Shown: piece by piece, positions 24,732 to 32,715 of the stretch
How the letters are laid out: every line of letters begins with the position of its first letter
Numbering within the stretch: position 1 is the stretch's first letter
Source of the DNA: Ruegeria_C sp041537925
Lineage (GTDB): Bacteria; Pseudomonadota; Alphaproteobacteria; Rhodobacterales; Rhodobacteraceae
Length of the DNA stretch: 64,000 bases
Assembly (NCBI RefSeq): GCF_041537925.1
Contig: NZ_JBGOSH010000003.1
Span: forward strand, 434,001-498,000
Direction: 5' to 3'
Program-made: the position numbers and the translations under genes
Notes under the pieces: model-generated
Databases searched by the model: none
Seen by the model: the letters and a program-made list of their open reading frames with translations, nothing else
Told to the model about the DNA's origin: nothing

Positions 24732-25991
24732 TTATCCCGCCTTTGCGAAGCGTGCCGGTGAATAGACGCTCAGGTCAATATTTGGTTGCCTGCCCGAGAT
24801 GATTTGCGCCAGCAGGCGCCCGGTTTTCGGCCCACCAGTCAGGCCAATATGGTGGTGGCCAAAGCCGGTGAAGGCCCCCTTGATACCCGGCACTTCGCCG
24901 ATCACGGGGATCGAATCCGCCGGGGCCGGGCGATGGCCCATCCACTCGGTCACATGCGCCCCGCGCAGACCCGGCAGCGCCTTGATCGCGTTGCGGTGCA
25001 ACAATTCCAGCGGCGCGCGTGAGGGGCCTGCATCGAGCCCGCCGAATTCGACCACACCGGCAAGACGGACTCGACCCTCCATCGGTGTCACGACGAATTT
25101 GCCACCCGCGATCATCACCGGCGATTTCGGCATAACCGAAGGTTCCCAGAATTCCAGATGATAGCCTCGCTCGGATTCCAGCGGCACGTTCAGTCCCAGC
25201 TTGTTAGCCAGCGGGCCGGACCAGGCGCCGGTGGCAAGGACGGCCGCGTCGCAGTCGATCGTCTCTCCGCCTGCCCGTATGCCGGTGAGTGATCCGTTTT
25301 CCTGAACCACATCCTCGACATCGGCGCGCAGAAAACGGCCACCTTGCGTCTCAAGGTGGCGGGCAAGCGCCTGCACATAGGCACCGGGGTCAGAAATCCG
25401 GCCATGGTCGCCCAGCCGGATCGCAAATGTCAGATCTTTGGAAAACGCCGGATCATAGGCATGGAGGTCCGCGCCCTCCATTTCTTGCCACTGAAAACCG
25501 TTTGCCTTGCGCAGGTTCCATACAAACGCGTCGCCATTGAAATGCGCGCGGTCGTCATAGAGGAACAGATAATCCGAGGGGTGAATATAGTGCTCGGCCC
25601 CCGTACCCGCAGCCAATGCCGTGTGATCCTCAAGGCTGTCTCCGACGATAGGGGTCAGGGCCGAGGCGATGCGTGTGGTGTCGTCGGCATTGGCATGGGA
25701 GAGGTATTTTCCCAGCCAGGGCAGCAGGCGCGGCAGGTAGCCATAGCGCAGGAACAAGGGTTGATTGGCGCTGAACAGCATCTTCGGCGCCTTGGCGATC
25801 AGGCCCGGCGTGGTGACCGGCACCACCGCGCAGGATGCCAGCACGCCGCCATTGCCATAAGACGTGCCCTCGGCCGGGCCCTTGCGGTCGATCAGGATGA
25901 CGTCATGGCCTGCGCGTTGCAGCCAGATTGCCGCCGACACCCCAACGATGCCCGCGCCAATGATGGCCACTGTTTTCCGGTCTGTGGTCAT
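24732..25991 (-). CDS. FAD-dependent oxidoreductase, D-amino acid dehydrogenase-like
   Basis: A 419-residue DAO/DadA-type flavoprotein. The FAD-binding GAGIVG motif is at residues 12-17, and the second FAD region is around VLATGAWSG. The C-terminus has GFGHHHIGLTGGPKTGRL. Such enzymes oxidise D-amino acids, or cyclic imino acids and related amines, to 2-oxo acids and feed electrons to quinones. The ATG at 25991 is preceded by GGGAGAC. It is the first gene of the minus-strand operon that leads to the TRAP and Pxp genes, and it faces a MarR-type gene. The exact substrate is not known. Confidence 0.85.
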   Translation of the reverse strand: MTTDRKTVAIIGAGIVGVSAAIWLQRAGHDVILIDRKGPAEGTSYGNGGVLASCAVVPVTTPGLIAKAPKMLFSANQPLFLRYGYLPRLLPWLGKYLSHANADDTTRIASALTPIVGDSLEDHTALAAGTGAEHYIHPSDYLFLYDDRAHFNGDAFVWNLRKANGFQWQEMEGADLHAYDPAFSKDLTFAIRLGDHGRISDPGAYVQALARHLETQGGRFLRADVEDVVQENGSLTGIRAGGETIDCDAAVLATGAWSGPLANKLGLNVPLESERGYHLEFWEPSVMPKSPVMIAGGKFVVTPMEGRVRLAGVVEFGGLDAGPSRAPLELLHRNAIKALPGLRGAHVTEWMGHRPAPADSIPVIGEVPGIKGAFTGFGHHHIGLTGGPKTGRLLAQIISGRQPNIDLSVYSPARFAKAG

Positions 25992-26055
25992 TGCTGTCTC
26001 CCACCGGGTGCGTCTGTGCCGCACACCGATTCTCCGGGACACAGGATCGCACACA

Positions 26056-26085
26056 TTGACAAAACGTCAACAAAATGTTTACAAA
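26056..26085 (+). promoter_or_regulatory. Predicted promoter of the MarR-type gene
   Basis: TTGACA (26056-26061) is a perfect -35 box. TACAAA (26080-26085) is a 4 of 6 -10 box after an 18-base spacer, which would start transcription about 20 bases before the ATG at 26112. The boxes are embedded in the three tandem repeats, so a protein bound there would block this promoter. Confidence 0.5.
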
Positions 26086-26091
26086 ACATCT
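26059..26091. repeat. Three tandem 11-bp repeats, candidate operator
   Basis: ACAAAACGTCA, ACAAAATGTTT and ACAAAACATCT follow each other without a gap, so the shared core ACAAAA recurs every 11 bases, on one face of the helix. Two short inverted repeats overlap them: TTGAC-N5-GTCAA and ATGTTT-N3-AAACAT. The site lies between the divergent DadA-like and MarR-type genes, and the MarR-type protein is the obvious candidate ligand. Confidence 0.6.
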
Positions 26092-26111
26092 GAATTAGAT
26101 GGAGCACGCGC

Positions 26112-26627
26112 ATGTCAGATCCCTCTCTCGGACCGGTGGTATCGTCGGCCCATCTGGCCGATGGCAGCTTTCCCGAGGTCAGCGAGTTCGAGTTCGGGCT
26201 GATCATCGCGAGCCACGCCTTTGGCCGCTGGACGACACGCTGCATGGCGGCGGCGGGGTTTGCGGACCTGTCCTCGCTCGAAGTGTGCGTCTTGCACACG
26301 GTGCGCCATCGCGGCAAACCCAAGAAACTTGCGGATATTTGCCTTGTGCTGAATGTCGAGGACACCCACACGGTCAATTACGCGATCAAGAAACTGGCCA
26401 AGGCGGGGCTGGTGCGTGAAGGCAAACAGGGCAAAGAAAAGACGGTCGAGGCCACCGAACAGGGCGCAGACGCTTGCGATCGGTACCGTGAAATCCGCGA
26501 AGCGTTGCTGTTGCGCGCGATGAACGAGGTTGGCATCGAAGCGGAACAGATGGGCCGGTTGTCCGCATTGATGCGGCTGATGTCCGGCCAGTATGACCAA
26601 GCCGCGCGGGCAGCGACGGTATATTGA
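26112..26627 (+). CDS. MarR-type winged-helix transcriptional regulator
   Basis: A 171-residue regulator. The winged helix-turn-helix spans about residues 55-120, with the recognition region VEDTHTVNYAIKKLAKAGLV and a wing at EGKQGKEKTVEATEQG. N- and C-terminal helices would form the dimer. GGAG is 7 bases before the ATG. It is divergent from the nine-gene catabolic operon and separated from it by the tandem repeats, so it probably controls that operon and itself, perhaps in response to the pathway substrate. Confidence 0.85.
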   Translation: MSDPSLGPVVSSAHLADGSFPEVSEFEFGLIIASHAFGRWTTRCMAAAGFADLSSLEVCVLHTVRHRGKPKKLADICLVLNVEDTHTVNYAIKKLAKAGLVREGKQGKEKTVEATEQGADACDRYREIREALLLRAMNEVGIEAEQMGRLSALMRLMSGQYDQAARAATVY

Positions 26628-26638
26628 CCCTGCCTGGT

Positions 26639-27766
26639 TCATTCGGGCGTCCTGACTGCGTAATGGTTCAGCTTTTCGATATCCGGCACCGCGCCCAACC
26701 CTGCTCCGCCCGGCACGATCACATGACCCTCAGCAACCGGGAACGGCGTCTCCAGAATGTCTTCGCGCAGGTAAAAGCTGGCCTGATAGAACTCGCAGCC
26801 CAGCGTGATCTCCGGGGTCGCGGCGATCATGTGAGTTCCTGCCAGATGGGCCAGACCGGCCTCGAACATATCTCCGCCATAAGCCGTCAGACCGTTCGCC
26901 GCGGCGATCCGGGCTACCGTCTGGCCGCGACCCAGCCCGCCAGATTTCATGATTTTGATTGACACCCCATCGCAAATACCTTCGCGCGCGGCGCGGGACA
27001 TGTCTTCTGGGCCGAAGACGCTTTCATCGGCCAGCAAGGGAACCTCAGTGGCCGCGCGCAGGCGCGCCATCATGTCGAATTCAGCCGCGCGCACTGGCTG
27101 CTCAATGAAATCGGGCCGGAACTGCGCCACGTCGCGCACACGGTCCATGGCTTCGCCGATTTCCAGCCCCTGATTATAGTCGACGCGCACGCGGAAGTCG
27201 GGGAAATCGCGGGCGATCCGCTCCAGCCGCATGACGTCAAAAGCGTGGTCGCGAAAACCGGTTTTCAGCTTGATGATCCCGACGCCATTGTCGCGCAGGC
27301 GCTCCATCAAGGCAATGTCGGCGTCGAAATCCGGGTTCGCGATCGAACAGCTGAGCGGGATTCGGCTACGGCAGCGCCCACCCAGTAGGGCCCAGACCGG
27401 CACGTCGGAGAGATGACCGGTCAAATCCAGCAGCGCGCTGTCCAGCGCCGCCTTAGCCTCAGTGCAATGGGCGACTGCGCGTGCCACCTGACCCATGATC
27501 GCAGAGCGATCCGCAACGAGACGCCCGACAACCAAAGGACGCAAGTAGCGGTCAAGCGCGGCATAACTTGCCTCGGGCGTGCCAGTGAAGACCGACCAGG
27601 GTGAGGCCTCGCCAAATCCTTGCGTCCCGTCTTCGCAAGTCAGCCGCAGGATGATGACCTCGCAACTGCCCTCGACACGGCCGATGCCGTGATCCCGTGC
27701 CGATCGCACCGGCAATGCCAGATGCCACAGATCGAAACCGGTAATGCGCTGATCAAGGTTCGACAC
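26639..27766 (-). CDS. Enolase superfamily, muconate-lactonizing-enzyme-like protein
   Basis: A 375-residue enolase-superfamily enzyme. K166-L-K168 ends the second barrel strand, metal ligands are Asp196, Glu222 and Asp247, and Lys271 is on the sixth strand. This set and its spacing match the muconate-lactonizing enzyme subgroup (cycloisomerases, dipeptide epimerases, N-acylamino acid racemases, some proline-betaine epimerases). Substrate is not certain; beside amino-acid catabolic genes, racemisation or cycloisomerisation of an amino-acid derivative is likely. The GTG start at 27766 is chosen because AGGGAG lies 6 bases upstream. It is divergent from a LysR gene. Confidence 0.85.
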   Translation of the reverse strand: MSNLDQRITGFDLWHLALPVRSARDHGIGRVEGSCEVIILRLTCEDGTQGFGEASPWSVFTGTPEASYAALDRYLRPLVVGRLVADRSAIMGQVARAVAHCTEAKAALDSALLDLTGHLSDVPVWALLGGRCRSRIPLSCSIANPDFDADIALMERLRDNGVGIIKLKTGFRDHAFDVMRLERIARDFPDFRVRVDYNQGLEIGEAMDRVRDVAQFRPDFIEQPVRAAEFDMMARLRAATEVPLLADESVFGPEDMSRAAREGICDGVSIKIMKSGGLGRGQTVARIAAANGLTAYGGDMFEAGLAHLAGTHMIAATPEITLGCEFYQASFYLREDILETPFPVAEGHVIVPGGAGLGAVPDIEKLNHYAVRTPE

Positions 27767-27829
27767 GCCGTACTCCCTGCCGTTGGGGAAGTGTGCGCGG
27801 CAAACCTCATCATTTCCAATATTATGTTT

Positions 27830-27857
27830 TTGCCAGGGTATCATGAAATCTTATACA
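27830..27857 (+). promoter_or_regulatory. Predicted promoter of the LysR gene
   Basis: TTGCCA (27830-27835) and TATACA (27852-27857) are 16 bases apart and match the sigma-70 consensus at 5 of 6 and 5 of 6. Transcription would begin near 27864, two bases before the ATG, so the mRNA may be leaderless. No ribosome site precedes that ATG. Confidence 0.45.
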
Positions 27858-27865
27858 CTCTACCC

Positions 27866-28762
27866 ATGCAGACCAATTTCCGCCAATATCAGGCCTTTCA
27901 CGCGGTCATCGACACCGGCACCGTGACCGGCGCTGCCGAACAGCTTGGCGTGTCGCAGCCCGCGATCTCGAACCTTCTGGCTCAGTTGGAGCGCCGGACC
28001 AAGCTGCGCCTGTTCGAACGCAGCCGGGGCCGGTTACTGCCCACGCCAGAGGCGGTTGTTCTGTTCGACGAGATCGATACCATCGTGCGCGGGCTGGACC
28101 ATGTAAACCAGGCCGTTGTGGACCTGCAGAACCAGAAAGCGGGGCAATTGCAGGTGGCGACCAGTCACGCGATGGCCTTTGGGTTCATGCCCGGTCAGAT
28201 CGCACGCTTCACCGCCAACAAGCCGAACCTGACCATCGCATTCCAATCGCAATATTCCTCGAAAATACAGGAGTGGGTGATGGCCGGCTTGTTTGAGATC
28301 GGGATCTGCGAACTACCAGTACGCCATGACGGGCTGCACAAGATCCCGTTCTTTTTTGAGATCGTCTGCGCCCTGCCCGAGGGCAGCAAGCTTGCCGAAC
28401 ATGAGGTGCTGACCCCTGCCCTGCTAAGCGACGTGCCCTTCATCGTGATGGGGGCCGATCACATGGTCAACCGCCGCGCCCGCGAGGCATTTCACTCGGT
28501 CGGCGCCCATTGGCGGGTGCGCTGCCAGACAGATCTGTTCCGCAATGCGCTCAACATGGTGAAAGAGGGTCTGGGCGCGACTTTTGTCGATCCCTTCACC
28601 TTGTCGAGCGATGATGGCAGCGGCTATGTGCTGCGCCGTTTCGCGCCGCGCATCCTGCTGGATGTGGTGATCGTGACCGCGCGGGAACGCCCACTTTCCA
28701 CTATCGGCAGCCAGTTCCTGGAACAGATCTCGGAAAGCATGGCTGCGATGGCGGTCAGTTGA
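27866..28762 (+). CDS. LysR family transcriptional regulator
   Basis: A 298-residue LysR regulator. The N-terminal helix-turn-helix is in GTVTGAAEQLGVSQPAISNLLAQLE, followed by the linker helix and a periplasmic-binding-protein-like effector domain from about residue 90. It is divergent from the muconate-lactonizing-enzyme-like gene across 99 bases and probably controls it. No ribosome site precedes the ATG at 27866, and a promoter lies so close that the transcript may be leaderless. Confidence 0.92.
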   Translation: MQTNFRQYQAFHAVIDTGTVTGAAEQLGVSQPAISNLLAQLERRTKLRLFERSRGRLLPTPEAVVLFDEIDTIVRGLDHVNQAVVDLQNQKAGQLQVATSHAMAFGFMPGQIARFTANKPNLTIAFQSQYSSKIQEWVMAGLFEIGICELPVRHDGLHKIPFFFEIVCALPEGSKLAEHEVLTPALLSDVPFIVMGADHMVNRRAREAFHSVGAHWRVRCQTDLFRNALNMVKEGLGATFVDPFTLSSDDGSGYVLRRFAPRILLDVVIVTARERPLSTIGSQFLEQISESMAAMAVS

Positions 28763-28779
28763 AGCGGCCCCTGTCCCGG

Positions 28780-29430
28780 TCAGACCGGTTTGAACTTCTG
28801 GCTGGATGGGTCGTAATATTCCAGCCCGCCGGCCCCGATATCGGTCCAGAGTCCGTGCAGGCTTAGCGTGTCATTCTCGACAGCCGAGGCGACGAAGGGA
28901 AAGCTCATCAGGTTTTCCAGCGAGGCCACAACCGCCTGTCGTTCGAACTGGCGCGCCTGTTCCTCGCCATCCTCGATGTCGGCCACCAGTTCGAATTTCG
29001 GTTTCAGGATGTCCATCCAGCGCCCGACAAAACTCTCCTTGGCTTCCAGCTGCGGCGCCTTGCCATGACACATGTCGATACAGCCCTGCACCCCGCCGCA
29101 CTGCGAATGGCCTAACACGATCAGATGCGTGACCTTGAGCGCGGTCACCGCGTATTCAATGGCCGCACTCGTGCCGTGGTGATCGCCATCCGGCAGATAG
29201 GGCGGCACCAGGTTGGCGATGTTTCTGTGGATAAAGAACTCGCCCTGATCGGCCCCGAAAATCGAGGTCACATGTACACGGCTGTCACAGCACGAGACCA
29301 CCATCGCGCGCGGGCGCTGGCCTTCGGTGGCCAGGCGCTGATACCAAGCGTGGTTTTCGGCATAGGTTGTAGCCTTCCATCCGTGATAGCGCTGCACCAG
29401 ATAGCTTGGCAGGGGCCGGGCGTATTCCAT
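28780..29430 (-). CDS. Beta-class carbonic anhydrase
   Basis: A 216-residue beta carbonic anhydrase, interconverting CO2 and bicarbonate in the cytosol. The zinc ligands are Cys47 in SCCDSR, His108 and Cys111 in HSQCGG, and the Asp-Arg pair of the motif is intact. The length is normal. The ATG at 29430 gives the family N-terminus (ARPLPSYLVQRYHGWK). A TTG 39 bases earlier is possible but adds a hydrophilic tail without family support. It is convergent with the LysR gene. Confidence 0.95.
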   Translation of the reverse strand: MEYARPLPSYLVQRYHGWKATTYAENHAWYQRLATEGQRPRAMVVSCCDSRVHVTSIFGADQGEFFIHRNIANLVPPYLPDGDHHGTSAAIEYAVTALKVTHLIVLGHSQCGGVQGCIDMCHGKAPQLEAKESFVGRWMDILKPKFELVADIEDGEEQARQFERQAVVASLENLMSFPFVASAVENDTLSLHGLWTDIGAGGLEYYDPSSQKFKPV

Positions 29431-29587
29431 ATTCTCTGACCTGTCCTGTTCGTTCGGTTTCACACGCAATAATTCCTATTTGCCGCAAATTCGAGGTTTT
29501 TTGCACAGCCAAGGCAACCTTTTGCAAACCACTCAAGGCTCAGGATGGCCGCGTGCCGTGGGGGCACATGAATCAAGGGTGCGTGTG

Positions 29588-29968
29588 GTGGACAAGATTG
29601 TCGCATTGGTACAGGACGAATCCGTTCGTCTGGATCCCGGCCAAGTGGCCGCGCTTTATCGGGAATTGGGCGATTCGTCGGCCGAAGACGTTGTGTGTCG
29701 CACCGTCGAGGAACTGGCCGTTCGTCTGTCGGTCTGTGAACGGCTCTGGCGCAACAAGGACTGGTGCGATCTGCGCAAGAGCGCGCGCTCGCTGGTCGCT
29801 ATCGCCGAGCAGGTCGGCATGGTGGCACTGGCCCGCGTGGCTGCTGACGTGACCGACACGATCGACAATGAGGATCCCGTGGCGACGGGCGCGACGCTCT
29901 ATCGTCTGATCCGGGTGGGCGAACGGTCGCTGACTGCGATCTGGGACCAGCGTGATCTGATGGTCTGA
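29588..29968 (+). CDS. Conserved hypothetical protein, helical
   Basis: A 126-residue protein of mostly helical, Ala/Leu/Arg-rich sequence (LAVRLSVCERLWRNKDWCDLRKSARSL), without membrane segments or a recognised catalytic motif. Relatives appear to be widespread in Rhodobacterales, but I know of no function. Two GTG codons (29585 and 29588) are both possible starts. AAGGG at 29575-29579 gives the second a spacing of 8 bases. It stands alone between the carbonic anhydrase gene (divergent) and the aminopeptidase gene. Confidence 0.7.
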   Translation: MDKIVALVQDESVRLDPGQVAALYRELGDSSAEDVVCRTVEELAVRLSVCERLWRNKDWCDLRKSARSLVAIAEQVGMVALARVAADVTDTIDNEDPVATGATLYRLIRVGERSLTAIWDQRDLMV

Positions 29969-30031
29969 GGGACTTGCGGGCGACAACGGTGAGGCTAGTC
30001 TGGGGCCAACTCCAATGACTGAGCAGACATC

Positions 30032-31414
30032 ATGACCCTTGCCTTCGCCGATCAGACCGAAACCGCCTTGCCCGCGCATGTGCTTGAACAATCCGCGCTG
30101 GCGGGCTGGCTGGCCGATCAGGACAAGGTTACCCGCGACTGGGTCGCGGCCAACGGGTTCACAGGCAGGATCGGACAGGCCTTGCTGATCCCCTCGGCCC
30201 AGGGCGGGCCGCGCTGTGCCCTGCTAGGCTACGGAACGCCCGAAGGCCGGGCACGCAAGCGGTTCTGTTTGGCCGCTGCAGCCGAGAATTTGCCAGAAGG
30301 TATATTCCGGCTTGAAGCCGAATTGACCGGTGAAGCGCTTTCGGCTGAATGCTTTGGTTGGCTGATAAGCGGATATGCCTTTGACCGGTACAAGACAAAA
30401 ACCGGCAGCAAGGCCCGTCTGGTGGCCCCCGGCGGGGTCGACCGCGCCCGGATCGAGGCAATGGCCAATGCCGAGGCGCTGACGCGTGACCTGATCAACA
30501 CCCCTGCCGCCGATATGGGGCCGAAGCAGTTGCAGGCGGCGGCGCTCGCGCTGGCCGACGAGTTCGGCGCGTCCGCAAGCACAGTTCAGGGCGATGACTT
30601 GCTGGCACAGAACCTGCCGATGATCCACGCGGTCGGGCGCGCTGCCGAACAGGCGCCGCGTCTGATCGAACTCAACTGGGGCAACACCGGCCCGCACCTG
30701 ACGCTTGTTGGCAAGGGGGTCTGTTTCGACACGGGCGGGCTGGACCTGAAACCGGCCTCGGCCATGGCGCTGATGAAAAAGGATATGGGCGGCGCGGCGA
30801 ATGTGTTGGGTCTGGCGCGGATGATCATGGCGCTGAATCTGCCGGTGCAACTGCGCGTCCTGATCCCGGCGGTCGAAAACGCGGTGGCCGGAAACGCCTT
30901 CCGGCCCGGCGACATCCTGATCTCGCGCAAGGGGCTGACGGTCGAGGTCAACAATACTGACGCCGAGGGCAGGCTGGTGCTGGCGGATGCGCTGGCGCTG
31001 GCGGATGAGGACAGGCCCGATCTGGTCATCTCCATGGCCACGCTAACGGGCGCTGCGCGGGTAGCGGTGGGGCCGGATCTGGCCCCTTTCTACACCGATG
31101 ACGAGACCGCGGCCCGCAGCCTCAGCGAAGCGGCAGCGCGGGTCGCCGACCCGGTCTGGCGGCTGCCGTTCCATACTCCGTATGAAAGCATGATCGAACC
31201 GGACATGGCCGATCTGGACAATGCGCCAGGCGGCGGGTTTGCCGGGTCGATCACCGCCGCGCTGTTCCTGCGCCGCTTCGTGACAGCCTCGCGTTACATC
31301 CATTTCGACATTTACGGCTGGCAACCGGCAAAGGCTCCGGCCCGTCCGAAAGGCGGGGCCGCGCAGGGCCCGCGCACCTTGCTTGAAAGCCTGCCCGCGT
31401 TGCTGGACCTATGA
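30032..31414 (+). CDS. Leucyl aminopeptidase family M17 protein
   Basis: A 460-residue cytosolic metallo-aminopeptidase that removes N-terminal residues from peptides. Two-metal motifs are GKGVCFDTGGLDLKP and the signature NTDAEGRLVLADAL; the N-terminal domain is shorter than in E. coli PepA, as in other alphaproteobacterial forms. It is coupled to the NlpC/P60 gene by an ATGA overlap, so turnover of cell-wall peptides is one plausible shared role. Confidence 0.93.
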   Translation: MTLAFADQTETALPAHVLEQSALAGWLADQDKVTRDWVAANGFTGRIGQALLIPSAQGGPRCALLGYGTPEGRARKRFCLAAAAENLPEGIFRLEAELTGEALSAECFGWLISGYAFDRYKTKTGSKARLVAPGGVDRARIEAMANAEALTRDLINTPAADMGPKQLQAAALALADEFGASASTVQGDDLLAQNLPMIHAVGRAAEQAPRLIELNWGNTGPHLTLVGKGVCFDTGGLDLKPASAMALMKKDMGGAANVLGLARMIMALNLPVQLRVLIPAVENAVAGNAFRPGDILISRKGLTVEVNNTDAEGRLVLADALALADEDRPDLVISMATLTGAARVAVGPDLAPFYTDDETAARSLSEAAARVADPVWRLPFHTPYESMIEPDMADLDNAPGGGFAGSITAALFLRRFVTASRYIHFDIYGWQPAKAPARPKGGAAQGPRTLLESLPALLDL

Positions 31415-32235
31415 GCGATCCGCGCCTGACACCGATGAACACCCGGGTCGCCGCAGCCCATCTGTGCGATGTACCGGAGGGCGTGCGCCGGGTCGAGGGC
31501 TCTGCAAGACAGGTTAACCAACCGGTAATCGATCTGCTACGGTCGCCCGAGGGCAAGCGCGATCGACAACTGCTTTATGGCGAAACACTGCGCGTTTTCG
31601 AGGATCGCGATGGTTGGGCGTTTGTACAGGCCGACAAGGACCGCTATGTCGGTTATCTGCCCGCTGACACGCTGGCCCCGGTCACGCAGGCCACGCATTG
31701 GGTCTCTGCACCCGCGACCCATGCCTATGCGAAACCCGATATGAAATCGCCCGAGACCGCGTCGCTCAGCTTCGCCAGCCGGATGGAGGTTACCGAAGTC
31801 ACCAACGGGTTTACCAAGACGCCGCTGGGCTTTGTGCCATTGGTCCATCTGTCGGGAATCAACACGCTGATGAGCGAACCGGTAACGGTGGCGGCAGGGT
31901 TTCTGGGAACGCCCTATCTCTGGGGTGGAAACAGCCGGTTCGGCATCGATTGCTCGGGATTGGTTCAGGCCGGGCTGCTGGCCTGCGGTATCGCCTGCCC
32001 CGGCGACAGTGACCTGCAGCAGGCGGAGTTGGGTCAAGCGCTGCCCGGTGGGACCCCGCCCGAGCGCGGCGACTTGCTGTTCTGGAACGGGCATGTGGCC
32101 TGGGTCGCCGACGCGCAAACCATTTTACATGCAAATGCGGGCCATATGGCGGTGGCATATGAACCACTGGAGGCAGCGATTACGCGTATTCAGACGCAGG
32201 GCGACGGGCCTGTCACGGCCCACAAACGGCTCTGA
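31411..32235 (+). CDS. NlpC/P60 family peptidase with SH3-like domains
   Basis: A 274-residue protein. Two bacterial SH3-like regions occupy about residues 30-90 and 95-150, and the C-terminal NlpC/P60 domain has the triad Cys181 (DCSGLV), His228 (GHVAWV) and His240 (ILHANAG). Such enzymes cut gamma-D-Glu-diamino acid bonds of murein peptides. There is no signal peptide, as in the cytosolic YkfC-like type that recycles murein peptides with an aminopeptidase; the coupled M17 gene fits this. Its start overlaps the upstream stop as ATGA. Confidence 0.9.
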   Translation: MSDPRLTPMNTRVAAAHLCDVPEGVRRVEGSARQVNQPVIDLLRSPEGKRDRQLLYGETLRVFEDRDGWAFVQADKDRYVGYLPADTLAPVTQATHWVSAPATHAYAKPDMKSPETASLSFASRMEVTEVTNGFTKTPLGFVPLVHLSGINTLMSEPVTVAAGFLGTPYLWGGNSRFGIDCSGLVQAGLLACGIACPGDSDLQQAELGQALPGGTPPERGDLLFWNGHVAWVADAQTILHANAGHMAVAYEPLEAAITRIQTQGDGPVTAHKRL

Positions 32236-32251
32236 TCCGTCGCGCGAAAGC

Positions 32252-32602
32252 TCAGTCGGGATCAATCGCACGGATCAGCTTGCGCTCGAGCACCCTTAGC
32301 ACCGCTTTCAGGTCCTGCCCGCGCTTGAGGATTTGCCCATCCATCCCGATCACTGAATACATCCCTTGCCGATTGCGCAGCCTGGGCTGCTTTTCGACCC
32401 GATAGATCGGATGTTCGGCCGTGCGCCGGAAAATCGAAAATATGGCGCTGTCGCGGAGGTTTGAGATACCGTAATCCCGCCACTCTCCGGCGGCGACCAT
32501 GCGCCCGTAAACCGAGAGAATTAGGCTAAGCTCGCGCCGGTCGAACGCGACCTGCATCTGGGCCTGTCCGGCGGGAAACCGGCTTGGAGGCTGCATGTTC
32601 AT
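32252..32602 (-). CDS. DUF2794 domain-containing protein
   Basis: A 116-residue protein that covers the whole DUF2794 family, found mainly in alphaproteobacteria and without known function. The core reads VAFDRRELSLILSVYGRMVAAG and later YRVEKQPRLRNRQG. It has no membrane segment and is probably cytosolic. The ATG at 32602 has AAGG 8 bases upstream. It is convergent with the NlpC/P60 gene, 16 bases apart. Confidence 0.85.
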   Translation of the reverse strand: MNMQPPSRFPAGQAQMQVAFDRRELSLILSVYGRMVAAGEWRDYGISNLRDSAIFSIFRRTAEHPIYRVEKQPRLRNRQGMYSVIGMDGQILKRGQDLKAVLRVLERKLIRAIDPD

Positions 32603-32715
32603 AGGTTCAGCCTTGCCGCATTTTCTTGTCAAATCAAGCCTGACGCGCTGGAATCACGGCAAACTGAGGCAATGGTGCACGCCGCGATCCGATCAATTCC
32701 CGGCCTGTGTGGTGC

